Below, one piece after another: positions 1 to 5,452 of a DNA stretch of 13,047 bases. Every line of letters begins with the position of its first letter. Position 1 is the first letter of the stretch. Source of the DNA: Bacteroidaceae bacterium. GTDB taxonomy: Bacteria; Bacteroidota; Bacteroidia; Bacteroidales; Bacteroidaceae. Below the pieces are notes generated by a model. That model saw nothing but the letters and a program-made list of their open reading frames with translations, ran no database searches and was not told the origin of the DNA. Location of the stretch: assembly GCA_900769465.1 (NCBI GenBank), contig CAAGGT010000265.1, positions 1 through 13,047 on the forward strand, in the 5' to 3' direction. Made by a program: the position numbers and the translations under genes.

Positions 1-9
1 GGCTCTCAT

Positions 10-80
10 GTGAAGGGGTGAAGCTTGGAAGTGTTGAAAGAGCGTAGCGCTTTCAATGCTTCCAGGCTGAGCTCCTTCAC
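10..80 (+). other. Long imperfect hairpin in left terminal repeat
   Basis: Bases 10-43 pair with 80-47 with no bulge (every pair sums to 90) around a GTA loop. I count 26 Watson-Crick pairs, five G:T(U) wobbles (17/73, 19/71, 25/65, 32/58, 33/57) and three G/A oppositions (20/70, 21/69, 41/49). All the imperfections are of types tolerated by RNA or single-stranded DNA in this 5'-to-3' sense; on the other strand they would be A/C and T/C. Either the displaced 5' strand folds during replication or an inward RNA is made. The same structure is mirrored at 12968-13038. Confidence 0.8.
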
Positions 81-84
81 CAAT

Positions 85-112
85 AAGAAAAGCTCCGGAT
101 CGCTCCGGAGCT
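85..112 (-). terminator. Outward-facing intrinsic terminator, left end
   Basis: Read on the minus strand this is a 9-bp stem (112-104 with 99-91), a GCGA tetraloop and a TTTTCTT tract. It is the mirror copy of the terminator behind the last gene. No leftward gene exists at this end, so here it may simply be a passive copy carried in the terminal repeat, or it may keep leftward transcription out of the origin hairpin. Confidence 0.7.
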
Positions 113-119
113 GTGATTA

Positions 120-226
120 AAAGTTGCACAACCTTATATATCTAATTTTATGCAACATTTATGTATAATAGATATTGCATTATGTGCAACAAAGATGTAT
201 AATGTAATGTGAAGGGGGTGCAAGCT
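120..226 (+). promoter_or_regulatory. Early control region with repeated TGCAAC elements
   Basis: This AT-rich gap is the only non-coding space before the early operon. A 19-base direct repeat, TGCAAC-N4-ATGTATAAT, occurs at 151-169 and 185-203, offset by 34 bases (about three helical turns). An inverted copy of the first element, GTTGCACA at 123-130, matches TGTGCAAC at 183-190. Each direct repeat ends in a TATAAT -10 box (164-169 and 198-203), giving two possible tandem promoters. Such repeats beside promoters usually bind a regulator; which protein binds is unknown. Confidence 0.65.
175..203 (+). promoter_or_regulatory. Early promoter, TTGCAT-N17-TATAAT
   Basis: The -35 box TTGCAT (175-180) lies exactly 17 bases from a perfect -10 box TATAAT (198-203). 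Transcription would begin near 209-211, leaving a leader of about 17 bases that is mostly the ribosome site of the first gene. The second -10 box at 164-169 has only a poor -35 (TCTAAT at 141-146). The promoter would drive the whole early operon. Confidence 0.75.
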
Positions 227-451
227 ATGAAACGAATATATTGCGCCAATAATGACAAGGTATACAAGAGCGCCGCCGAAGCTTCGCGCGAGCTGAACGT
301 CTCGCGTGATCTGATAAGTAAGGCGGCTTCCGGGGCAATCGCTCACGCGAAATATTTCGTTTTTCAGTACATTGAAGACGAAGACGCCGCTCTGTATCCT
401 GCCGACATTCGTCGCCGGCTCTTGTATAACGCTTTCAAAATCAAGCTCTGA
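227..451 (+). CDS. Small NUMOD1-like helix-turn-helix protein (74 aa)
   Basis: This is the first early gene. The start at 227 is set by a GAAGGGGG ribosome site (212-218); a longer GTG-started reading would swallow that site. Residues about 12-47 (VYKSAAEASRELNV...LISKAASG...YFVF) look like the short NUMOD1/HTH domain found beside homing endonucleases: VY, then S, an A-rich helix, L-x-V and I-x-K-x3-SG. There is no nuclease domain, so it is a stand-alone DNA-binding module. The same pattern is at the N terminus of the terminal protein two genes downstream, which suggests the two proteins recognise related DNA. It may be an early/late switch or an origin-binding protein, in the position of phi29 p4 or p6, but it shows no sequence likeness to them that I can see. 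Basic ends flank an acidic YIEDED patch. Confidence 0.7.
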   Translation: MKRIYCANNDKVYKSAAEASRELNVSRDLISKAASGAIAHAKYFVFQYIEDEDAALYPADIRRRLLYNAFKIKL

Positions 452-463
452 GGGGGCGAGAAT

Positions 464-733
464 ATGACGAAAGTATATCTATGCCGCGCTATCCTGGATT
501 ACGTTCCGGATCTGGAAGAGCTTCGCGCTAACTGTGATCCGGACAAGGATCAGCTCGTGAGCACATTCGACGAAGATGTGGATCTCTCTCTATATCTCAG
601 ATATACCGGGCTCCGAATCTACTATAACGGACGCTCGAAGTATCTTATTGAGATGAAGTACACGATTGAAGACGGCGAAAGAGTATATCCGGACTATGAG
701 CTGCCGGATCGCTCGCAGTACATCATAATATAA
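464..733 (+). CDS. Hypothetical early protein (89 aa)
   Basis: I do not recognise this gene. It starts at ATG 464 behind a GAGGGGGCG ribosome site, 12 bases after the previous stop, so it belongs to the early operon. The product is acidic (an FDEDVD run near residues 35-40) with alternating polar and hydrophobic stretches in the second half (YLRYTGLRIYYNGRSKYLIEM) typical of a small beta-rich domain. There is no signal peptide, membrane segment or cysteine cluster. Its position before the terminal protein gene would suit a replication accessory factor such as a single-strand-binding protein, which the genome otherwise lacks, but nothing in the sequence shows that. Confidence 0.75.
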   Translation: MTKVYLCRAILDYVPDLEELRANCDPDKDQLVSTFDEDVDLSLYLRYTGLRIYYNGRSKYLIEMKYTIEDGERVYPDYELPDRSQYIII

Positions 734-745
734 GGGGGTGGACGT

Positions 746-1699
746 ATGGCAAGGGCAAAAAAGAAGATCGTTGCGCTCGAATCCGGCGCCGTTTATAGCA
801 GCGTACAAGCTGCCGCGAAGGCGCTCGGAGTAGATCCGTCTAATATAAGAAAGGTGCTATCCGGCAAGCGTCAGAGCGCCGGCGGATGGCATTTCAGCGA
901 CTTGACAGACGTCAAGCGCGTAACGAAGCAGAGAATCGCGAAAGAGCTCTCTCGCTACGTCGAGAAAGGTGTCGATCGCGAAGTGCGAAAGGTACTCACG
1001 AAAGAAAACAGGCGCCTTATACAATCAACTCACGATCGCCTTGTATCGCTTAACCTTATGCGCCGGAACGCTCTGAAAGAAAACTTGCTCGAATCTGACA
1101 AGGTGCTGCAAGGCATATATAATAACGTTGCGAGCGAGTTCGGCACGACTAAGAGTGGCGGCTTCATTACTTCGCCGGCATATATCCGAAAGTTCGCAAG
1201 CGAGCTTAACCCGAAGACTGGGCGGATCGAGTTCAATCCGGAGCGAATCAAGGATCTGCTCGACCGTATTGCGAACGAGCAACAGGATTATATCGACGAT
1301 ACATACTATAGCAACAAGACGAAAAACCGTAATATCTACGACTACGCAACCGCGCACGGTATCACGCCAGAGCAAGCTAAGAAATACTGGCATATACTGC
1401 CGACGCTGTACGATATGCTCGAAGCTGCTAAAATTAATACCGAGTTCAAGTATAGCTCTCTTCTCGGCGATATCGAAAGCTATATGCAATACGACGCAGA
1501 TCCCGACGAGCTTCTTCGCTTCATCGTCGAGCTGAAAAACGTCGCCAGAGGAAACACGAAGGGCGAACTTGAAAAACTGCTCGATAAGTGGCGCTCGAAA
1601 ACTGCGAAATGGGGCGAGCCGGAAGAAGACGAAGAAGAAGACGAAGAACAAGAAGAATATGAGGCGGTAAATGATGATTTTAACCCGGATTTTCTCTGA
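746..1699 (+). CDS. Probable DNA terminal protein (317 aa)
   Basis: Probably the protein primer of replication: in this family it offers a Ser, Thr or Tyr hydroxyl for the first nucleotide and stays bound to each 5' end. The evidence is mainly context: it lies directly before, and overlaps by 29 bases, the protein-primed polymerase gene; it is about the size of phi29 terminal protein (266 aa); and it is basic at the N terminus. Residues 8-50 form a NUMOD1-like domain (VYSSVQAAAKALGV...IRKVLSGK...GGWHF) resembling the 74-aa protein. The middle, 60-290, is highly charged and helical. The C terminus has an acidic tail at 291-306 (EPEEDEEEDEEQEEYE) encoded by a GAA-rich tract. The start uses AAGGGGGTG (733-741). 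The priming residue cannot be assigned by eye. It could instead be another replication-associated DNA-binding protein. Confidence 0.65.
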   Translation: MARAKKKIVALESGAVYSSVQAAAKALGVDPSNIRKVLSGKRQSAGGWHFSDLTDVKRVTKQRIAKELSRYVEKGVDREVRKVLTKENRRLIQSTHDRLVSLNLMRRNALKENLLESDKVLQGIYNNVASEFGTTKSGGFITSPAYIRKFASELNPKTGRIEFNPERIKDLLDRIANEQQDYIDDTYYSNKTKNRNIYDYATAHGITPEQAKKYWHILPTLYDMLEAAKINTEFKYSSLLGDIESYMQYDADPDELLRFIVELKNVARGNTKGELEKLLDKWRSKTAKWGEPEEDEEEDEEQEEYEAVNDDFNPDFL

Positions 1700-3917
1700 G
1701 ATTGATTTCTCCGACGTGCTCGATCGCTCTGATCTGCCCTTTTCGGTATATATCGGAGCACTCGATATTCAATATTCGCATTTCGCGCCGTATCTCTGGA
1801 CGTTCAAACTCGACGGCGTGGACTGGATCGCCTACGGCAGAACGTGGGAAGATCTCCGGACGTTCTTCCGGACGCTTTCGCAGAAAATGCACTTGTGGAT
1901 CAATGTATCGATAGATCCGAAGACGCAGCTCGAAAGCTACAAGGGGCACATCTTAAAGGTCATCGTTCCAGATCTGCCGGAGTTCTTCCAGTCGGCGAAG
2001 TCTGAGCTCGACTTCTGTCCGCTGCCGTTCGTCAGCAAGTCTCAGTGCGACGTGCTGCTCGCTACGCTGCAATATGGCATACAATTCCATTCATACAAGG
2101 CATATTGCGAGAGCGACGTCGACGACGATATGCTGAAAAACGAGGGAATTGTTTCGCAGGTAGTCGATCACGAGAAGCTGAGCGACTGCTGCAAGCTCAC
2201 TGATGACGAGCTCGACTATTCAGCGAGCCGCGTCTATTATATCTCGGCTTTCTTCCGGAACGAGATCAATTTCTCGTATCAAGGTAATACTGGCTCGCTC
2301 TGTCTGACGAAGACGGCGAAGATCTCGCGACTGATCTCGGCAGCTGAAAGGAAATGCACGAATCGAAGCAACTCGAACGTTTTCGCTCAGATCAAGAATA
2401 TGAATCCGATCAATAGCCAGAAGGGGCGCGAGTACATCTTGCTATATCTCCGCAAGGCTTTCTCCGGCGGCGTAACTTTCTATGAAGAAAATACGATAAA
2501 CAAACCATTCTACGATGTATACTGCGCTGATTTTTCAAGCGCTTATATTGCGCGTATGGTGCTTTCGCGCTATCCAATGAGTAAATTTGACAATCTGGAT
2601 CCGCCCAGACACTGGAAGCAGCTGCTCGGAGACGAATATAAAAATACAGCCTATCTTGTAACTTTCGAGATAGACGAGATCGAGCTGAAACTCGGCGGCT
2701 TTCCGTTTCTCTCTGCTAATGGGCGCTTTCAATATAAGGATTTTAATTCAGTCGAAGAAGCAAAAGCGCACTTCGAGGGCGAAGTCTTGACGAGCTCGAC
2801 GCGAATCAAGAAGGCGAAATTTTTCCGGTCTACTCTAACGGATATTGATTTCAAGCTTTTTTGCGAAAATTACAGCTTCGACGAGAAAAAGCTTCGGCTG
2901 CTCGATCTTGTCGGTGCTCGATATGGGTGGCTTCCGGATTACCTTATTTCTATTATCGTTCAACTGTATTCTGCGAAGGCAGCGGCGAAGGATATCAAGC
3001 AAGCTCTGGAAGCTGCCGGCGAGCTCACGCTGAAAGATCTCGCGGATTACGAAAGGGCAAAAAGTAGTCCGGCTCGTTTGTATGGAATTTTCACTCAGTC
3101 GCCAGTGGTAACGCGTTATGCTTTCGATCCGGACACGCTCGCAACTAAGATCATAGATCCGCACTATATAAGCGAGCGCCAGAAGTTCAAGCCGGTTATC
3201 TATCAATGGGGCGTATGGACGACGGCGCTCGTCCGTAAAGAAATAGCCGATCTTCGCGCGGCGCTGCTCAGAGCGCCGGAAGACCGGCAGATTAAAGTAA
3301 TTTCGGGTGATACAGATTGTGTTAATTTCAGTGGAGAAGCTACGGATATTATAGCACGATATAATCGGAAAGTCAAGCGCTTGATAGAGTTCCGGGCGAA
3401 GACTATCGGGATAGATCCGCAGCTGCTTCGAGATCTGGGAAGTCTAACAGTAAAAAAATACAAGCAATACAAGATCACCGGCTTGAAACAATACTGCTAT
3501 ATCGAAGAGACGGATAAGGGCGACAAGTTCGGCTTCAAAGTCGGCGGAATGAATCCGGACTGTAATTATTTCGATAGGAATTTCTCAGATCCCTATTTGA
3601 AATTCGATCATTTTTCTGTAAATCTCGTCATTCCTCGCGAGTATGAGCCCCGGCATTTGAGGGCATACTTCAACGAGCCGGAAACCTATTCCTGGAAGGA
3701 TCGAGACGGAAATAAGATCAAGCGTACTGTAAAAACACACTGCGAGAAGATCGTCGAACGATTCATTATTCACAACGTAATGAGCGCGGACGGTATGAGC
3801 AATAAGCCGGCGAAGCTCGGAAAGCACGCGACGAAAGCGGATCTCTTACAGCTCGCCGATCAGATCACCGGCTTCCAGATCGAGCCGATGAATTATTTCA
3901 AATTGAAAGGGGAATAA
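1671..3917 (+). CDS. Protein-primed family B DNA polymerase (748 aa)
   Basis: Replicates the linear genome from terminal protein at both ends by strand displacement. Motifs in order: ExoI-like D32-I-Q34, ExoII-like N78-V-S-I-D82, ExoIII Y145-C-E-S-D149-V, an FSGGVTF element at 264-270 (phi29 YRGGFTW), motif A D287-FSSAY292, motif B K464-SSPARLYG472, motif C S545-GDTDC550 with catalytic D547 and D549, and the K606-Q-Y608 motif. It is longer than phi29 polymerase (572 aa); the extra length lies mainly between motifs A and B, B and C, and after C, where TPR1, TPR2 and the thumb are expected. Compared with phi29, ExoI has Gln for the catalytic Glu, and motif B lacks the usual N-S pair (A468, R469). 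The start follows GAGGCGG (1661-1667); ATG 1674 is an alternative. Translation is probably coupled to the gene upstream. Confidence 0.93.
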   Translation: MMILTRIFSEIDFSDVLDRSDLPFSVYIGALDIQYSHFAPYLWTFKLDGVDWIAYGRTWEDLRTFFRTLSQKMHLWINVSIDPKTQLESYKGHILKVIVPDLPEFFQSAKSELDFCPLPFVSKSQCDVLLATLQYGIQFHSYKAYCESDVDDDMLKNEGIVSQVVDHEKLSDCCKLTDDELDYSASRVYYISAFFRNEINFSYQGNTGSLCLTKTAKISRLISAAERKCTNRSNSNVFAQIKNMNPINSQKGREYILLYLRKAFSGGVTFYEENTINKPFYDVYCADFSSAYIARMVLSRYPMSKFDNLDPPRHWKQLLGDEYKNTAYLVTFEIDEIELKLGGFPFLSANGRFQYKDFNSVEEAKAHFEGEVLTSSTRIKKAKFFRSTLTDIDFKLFCENYSFDEKKLRLLDLVGARYGWLPDYLISIIVQLYSAKAAAKDIKQALEAAGELTLKDLADYERAKSSPARLYGIFTQSPVVTRYAFDPDTLATKIIDPHYISERQKFKPVIYQWGVWTTALVRKEIADLRAALLRAPEDRQIKVISGDTDCVNFSGEATDIIARYNRKVKRLIEFRAKTIGIDPQLLRDLGSLTVKKYKQYKITGLKQYCYIEETDKGDKFGFKVGGMNPDCNYFDRNFSDPYLKFDHFSVNLVIPREYEPRHLRAYFNEPETYSWKDRDGNKIKRTVKTHCEKIVERFIIHNVMSADGMSNKPAKLGKHATKADLLQLADQITGFQIEPMNYFKLKGE

Positions 3918-3919
3918 TT

Positions 3920-4081
3920 ATGATCGTAGAAAAACAACAGTTAATTCGCGGATATACTCGTATTATTTACAAGTGCGAGTATTGCTTGCAGCGGATCGGG
4001 CGCGTTTCGACGCATAACGGCAAGATTATAGGAGCAAAGCTTGCCGAAAGCTTCCCCGGCTGCCCTTATTGCAAGAGGTGA
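3920..4081 (+). CDS. Small zinc-ribbon-like protein (53 aa)
   Basis: A short gene starting at ATG 3920, two bases after the polymerase stop, behind AAAGGGG (3907-3912). The product has two CxxC knuckles, C19-E-Y-C22 and C48-P-Y-C51, separated by 25 residues that include a THNG turn: the layout of a zinc ribbon. The N terminus is short and basic. Zinc ribbons of this size in phages may bind nucleic acid or host transcription proteins; no specific function can be read from the sequence. The tight spacing on both sides places it in the early operon. Confidence 0.75.
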   Translation: MIVEKQQLIRGYTRIIYKCEYCLQRIGRVSTHNGKIIGAKLAESFPGCPYCKR

Positions 4082-4085
4082 AAAA

Positions 4086-4361
4086 ATGAGCGTATCTGTT
4101 TTTTACTTAAACCTCTACGAAAACAACACTATGTTTTCGCAGGATCTCGCAGTAATCGACGCCGATCGGCGAGACTTTGTCCATAATGTCGGCGTTCTCG
4201 CTGCTCAAACTCGCGAGGGCGTCCGGAAAATCGAGTATTATCACAAGGACAAGCTCGAGCTTGCAATCATAACGTATAAAGGCGGCAGCACAAAAGAGGT
4301 TAATATAACTCATAATTCTTGGGCGGCAATTGTACGTGATATTTTCAAGAATATAGATTGA
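4086..4361 (+). CDS. Hypothetical small protein (91 aa)
   Basis: Not recognised. The start is ATG 4086, just after the previous stop and behind AGAGGTG (4074-4080), part of which codes for the end of the upstream protein. A longer TTG-started reading from 4041 is rejected because it would bypass this site. The product is a mixed alpha/beta soluble protein: a beta-like start (SVSVFYLNLYENN), a charged middle (VIDADRRDFVHNV) and a strand-turn-strand (KLELAIITYKGGSTKEVNIT) before a C-terminal helix. There is no membrane segment and no cysteine. Confidence 0.75.
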   Translation: MSVSVFYLNLYENNTMFSQDLAVIDADRRDFVHNVGVLAAQTREGVRKIEYYHKDKLELAIITYKGGSTKEVNITHNSWAAIVRDIFKNID

Positions 4362-4371
4362 AGGTGAATAT

Positions 4372-4530
4372 ATGACTAGAAAAGAATTAATTGAGTGTAT
4401 AGAAACGCTTTGCAAAGCTGTTTCAGCTAAATCTTCTGAAGAAAAGAAAATAACTGTATTAGAGGATATTAAGCCTTCTTCATTCGGCTGGATTATGGAA
4501 GAAGTCATAAACTATATTGAAATGTTTTGA
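4372..4530 (+). CDS. Hypothetical small protein (52 aa)
   Basis: A short gene with ATG 4372 after an AAGGTG ribosome site (4361-4366), ending in TGA at 4528. The product is mostly helical by appearance: RKELIECIETLCKAV, a charged linker SSEEKKITV, then WIMEEVINYIEMF. Its codons (AGA, TTA, GAA, TCT) are more AT-rich than those of the replication and capsid genes, so this small-gene cluster may be a more recent gain. Function unknown. Confidence 0.65.
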   Translation: MTRKELIECIETLCKAVSAKSSEEKKITVLEDIKPSSFGWIMEEVINYIEMF

Positions 4531-4542
4531 GAGGTTCAAGCA

Positions 4543-4698
4543 ATGAAAAGAACTTATAGAGTAGCAAGCCGTGAGTGTAAACTATGCAAGAGCTGCCGGC
4601 ATTATGTACGTTGCAAGGTTAATGGAACGCTTGTATACTGCCGCTTCATCAAATGCAAGCCGTTGTGTTTTTCGTGCAAGTATTACGATGAAAATTGA
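4543..4698 (+). CDS. Cysteine-rich small protein (51 aa, eight Cys)
   Basis: Starts at ATG 4543 behind GAGG (4531-4534) and ends 11 bases before the central inverted repeat, so it is the last gene of the early operon. It has eight cysteines in 51 residues: C12, C15, C18, C24, C33, C38, C42 and C45, starting with CKLCKSC and ending with CFSC. That is enough to hold two zinc ions in a compact fold. It is basic at the N terminus (MKRTYRVASR) and acidic at the very end (YYDEN). No signal peptide is present, so disulfides are unlikely and metal binding is more plausible. Its place beside the early-to-late boundary would suit a transcription factor, which is inference only. Confidence 0.75.
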   Translation: MKRTYRVASRECKLCKSCRHYVRCKVNGTLVYCRFIKCKPLCFSCKYYDEN

Positions 4699-4709
4699 AT
4701 ATTATACAC

Positions 4710-4747
4710 AAAAATATGCATAATGCTTGACATTATGCATATTTTTT
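4710..4747 (+). terminator. Perfect 16-bp-arm inverted repeat: probable early terminator and late operator
   Basis: AAAAATATGCATAATG (4710-4725) and its exact reverse complement (4731-4746) flank a CTTGA loop. In RNA this is a hairpin with an A-rich 5' side and U-rich 3' side, as in a bidirectional intrinsic terminator, placed after the last early gene. As DNA it is a symmetric site centred on 4728 whose right arm overlaps the -35 box of the late promoter, so a dimer bound there would block or steer polymerase. The AT-rich stem makes termination strength uncertain. Confidence 0.7.
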
Positions 4748-4755
4748 GTTATAGT
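4727..4755 (+). promoter_or_regulatory. Late promoter, TTGACA-N17-TATAGT
   Basis: A consensus -35 box TTGACA (4727-4732) is spaced 17 bases from TATAGT (4750-4755). Transcription would start near 4762, only about ten bases before the fibre gene, with the ribosome site AAGGGGTG at the very 5' end. This is the only strong promoter in front of the structural genes. A match this close to consensus suggests that silencing, by the overlapping inverted repeat, is what needs control rather than activation. Confidence 0.85.
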
Positions 4756-4771
4756 AAAAAGGGGTGCTATT

Positions 4772-5452
4772 ATGGATTTTATAACGACAGATCAGCGGAT
4801 AGCAGTCGAGAATTTCACGATTGGAAATATCTATACAATTACATTCAGAAATGAGATCTATTTCTCCGGATCGTGCATAGGAAAAGGCGCTGATTTCGTC
4901 AGCTTCCAGAGAACAGCCCCGGAGCTGCTCTTTATGCTGACTATGGCGACGGCGCCGACAGTGCTCACGATCACCGAAGGCGGCGGCGGTACCGGAACTA
5001 CAGACTATAATCAGCTTAATAATAAACCGAGTATTAATAGCGTAACGCTGCAAGGATCACTCACTCTTGCGGATCTTGGTATCGCGAGCTCTGACAGCTT
5101 GGAATACGAAGTACATACGCTCGAAGCAGCAATCGAAAGTAGAGCTACGATATCGGATATATACGGCAGAGGAACAGCGATCCCGGCAGGAACGGAACAA
5201 ACCCCTGTCTCACTCGACGATTACAAGACGATAGGCTGCTATTATTGTCCTAACTCAACAACCGCCGCAACTATCGGAAATATTCCCGAGGGAGGCAGCG
5301 GTTTTAAAATCATCGTAGAGCAGACGACACAAACAGCGGCACTTATCCAGACGTTTTATAAAGCCGGTCGATCAGATTATTATTTTAAGCGATCATTTTA
5401 TAATAATAGTTGGGGATCTTGGTACAAGTACGAGGGAACTATCGTTGTATGA
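4772..5452 (+). CDS. Virion fibre with pyocin-knob-like C terminus (226 aa)
   Basis: First late gene; ATG 4772 follows AAGGGGTG. Residues 1-66 form a compact beta-rich N-terminal domain that would anchor to the virion. Then come a glycine hinge (EGGGGTGT, 69-76) and the segment DYNQLNNKPSINSVTL...LADLGI (78-104), a linker common in phage tail and head fibres. Residues about 148-222 (LDDYKTIGCYYCPN...FKRSFYNNSWGSWYKY) resemble the pyocin knob module of receptor-binding fibres, with its closing W-x2-W. It may be a head fibre or tail appendage that contacts the host surface. Its position before the packaging ATPase is unusual for a fibre. A longer reading from TTG 4727 is rejected: it would start in the promoter. 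Confidence 0.75.
   Translation: MDFITTDQRIAVENFTIGNIYTITFRNEIYFSGSCIGKGADFVSFQRTAPELLFMLTMATAPTVLTITEGGGGTGTTDYNQLNNKPSINSVTLQGSLTLADLGIASSDSLEYEVHTLEAAIESRATISDIYGRGTAIPAGTEQTPVSLDDYKTIGCYYCPNSTTAATIGNIPEGGSGFKIIVEQTTQTAALIQTFYKAGRSDYYFKRSFYNNSWGSWYKYEGTIVV

Larger units (their letters stand above)
1..119. repeat. Left inverted terminal repeat (119 bp, perfect)
   Basis: Bases 1-119 are the exact reverse complement of 12929-13047; identity stops at base 120 (A here, T on the other side). Perfect terminal inverted repeats on a linear genome that encodes a protein-primed polymerase are replication origins where terminal protein is attached to each 5' end. The 5' end starts GG, so the template 3' end is CC; a repeated terminal base is what the sliding-back start of phi29- and PRD1-type phages needs (known for the family, inferred here). 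The repeat holds a long hairpin (10-80) and a terminator stem (91-112). Confidence 0.95.

Noticed and set aside
1..119. Transposon or insertion sequence bounded by inverted repeats
   Set aside because: The repeats lie at the very ends of the window, enclose a whole phage gene set with a protein-primed polymerase, and there is no transposase or target duplication.
120..176. Leftward promoter on the minus strand for an outward RNA like the phi29 packaging RNA
   Set aside because: The best boxes (TTGCAC with TATACA at 16-base spacing) are poor matches, and any transcript would stop at the terminator at 85-112 after only a few tens of bases.
1025..1651. 208-codon minus-strand open frame opposite the terminal protein gene
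   Set aside because: Its Phe-rich start is the antisense of the GAA-rich acidic tract. No promoter or ribosome site; the sense gene has both context and start signal.
4041..4085. TTG start extending the 91-aa gene upstream
   Set aside because: It would overlap the end of the 53-aa zinc-ribbon gene and bypass the AGAGGTG site that fits ATG 4086.
4727..4771. TTG start extending the fibre gene upstream
   Set aside because: The TTG is the -35 box of the late promoter, upstream of the expected transcript start; ATG 4772 has a proper ribosome site.
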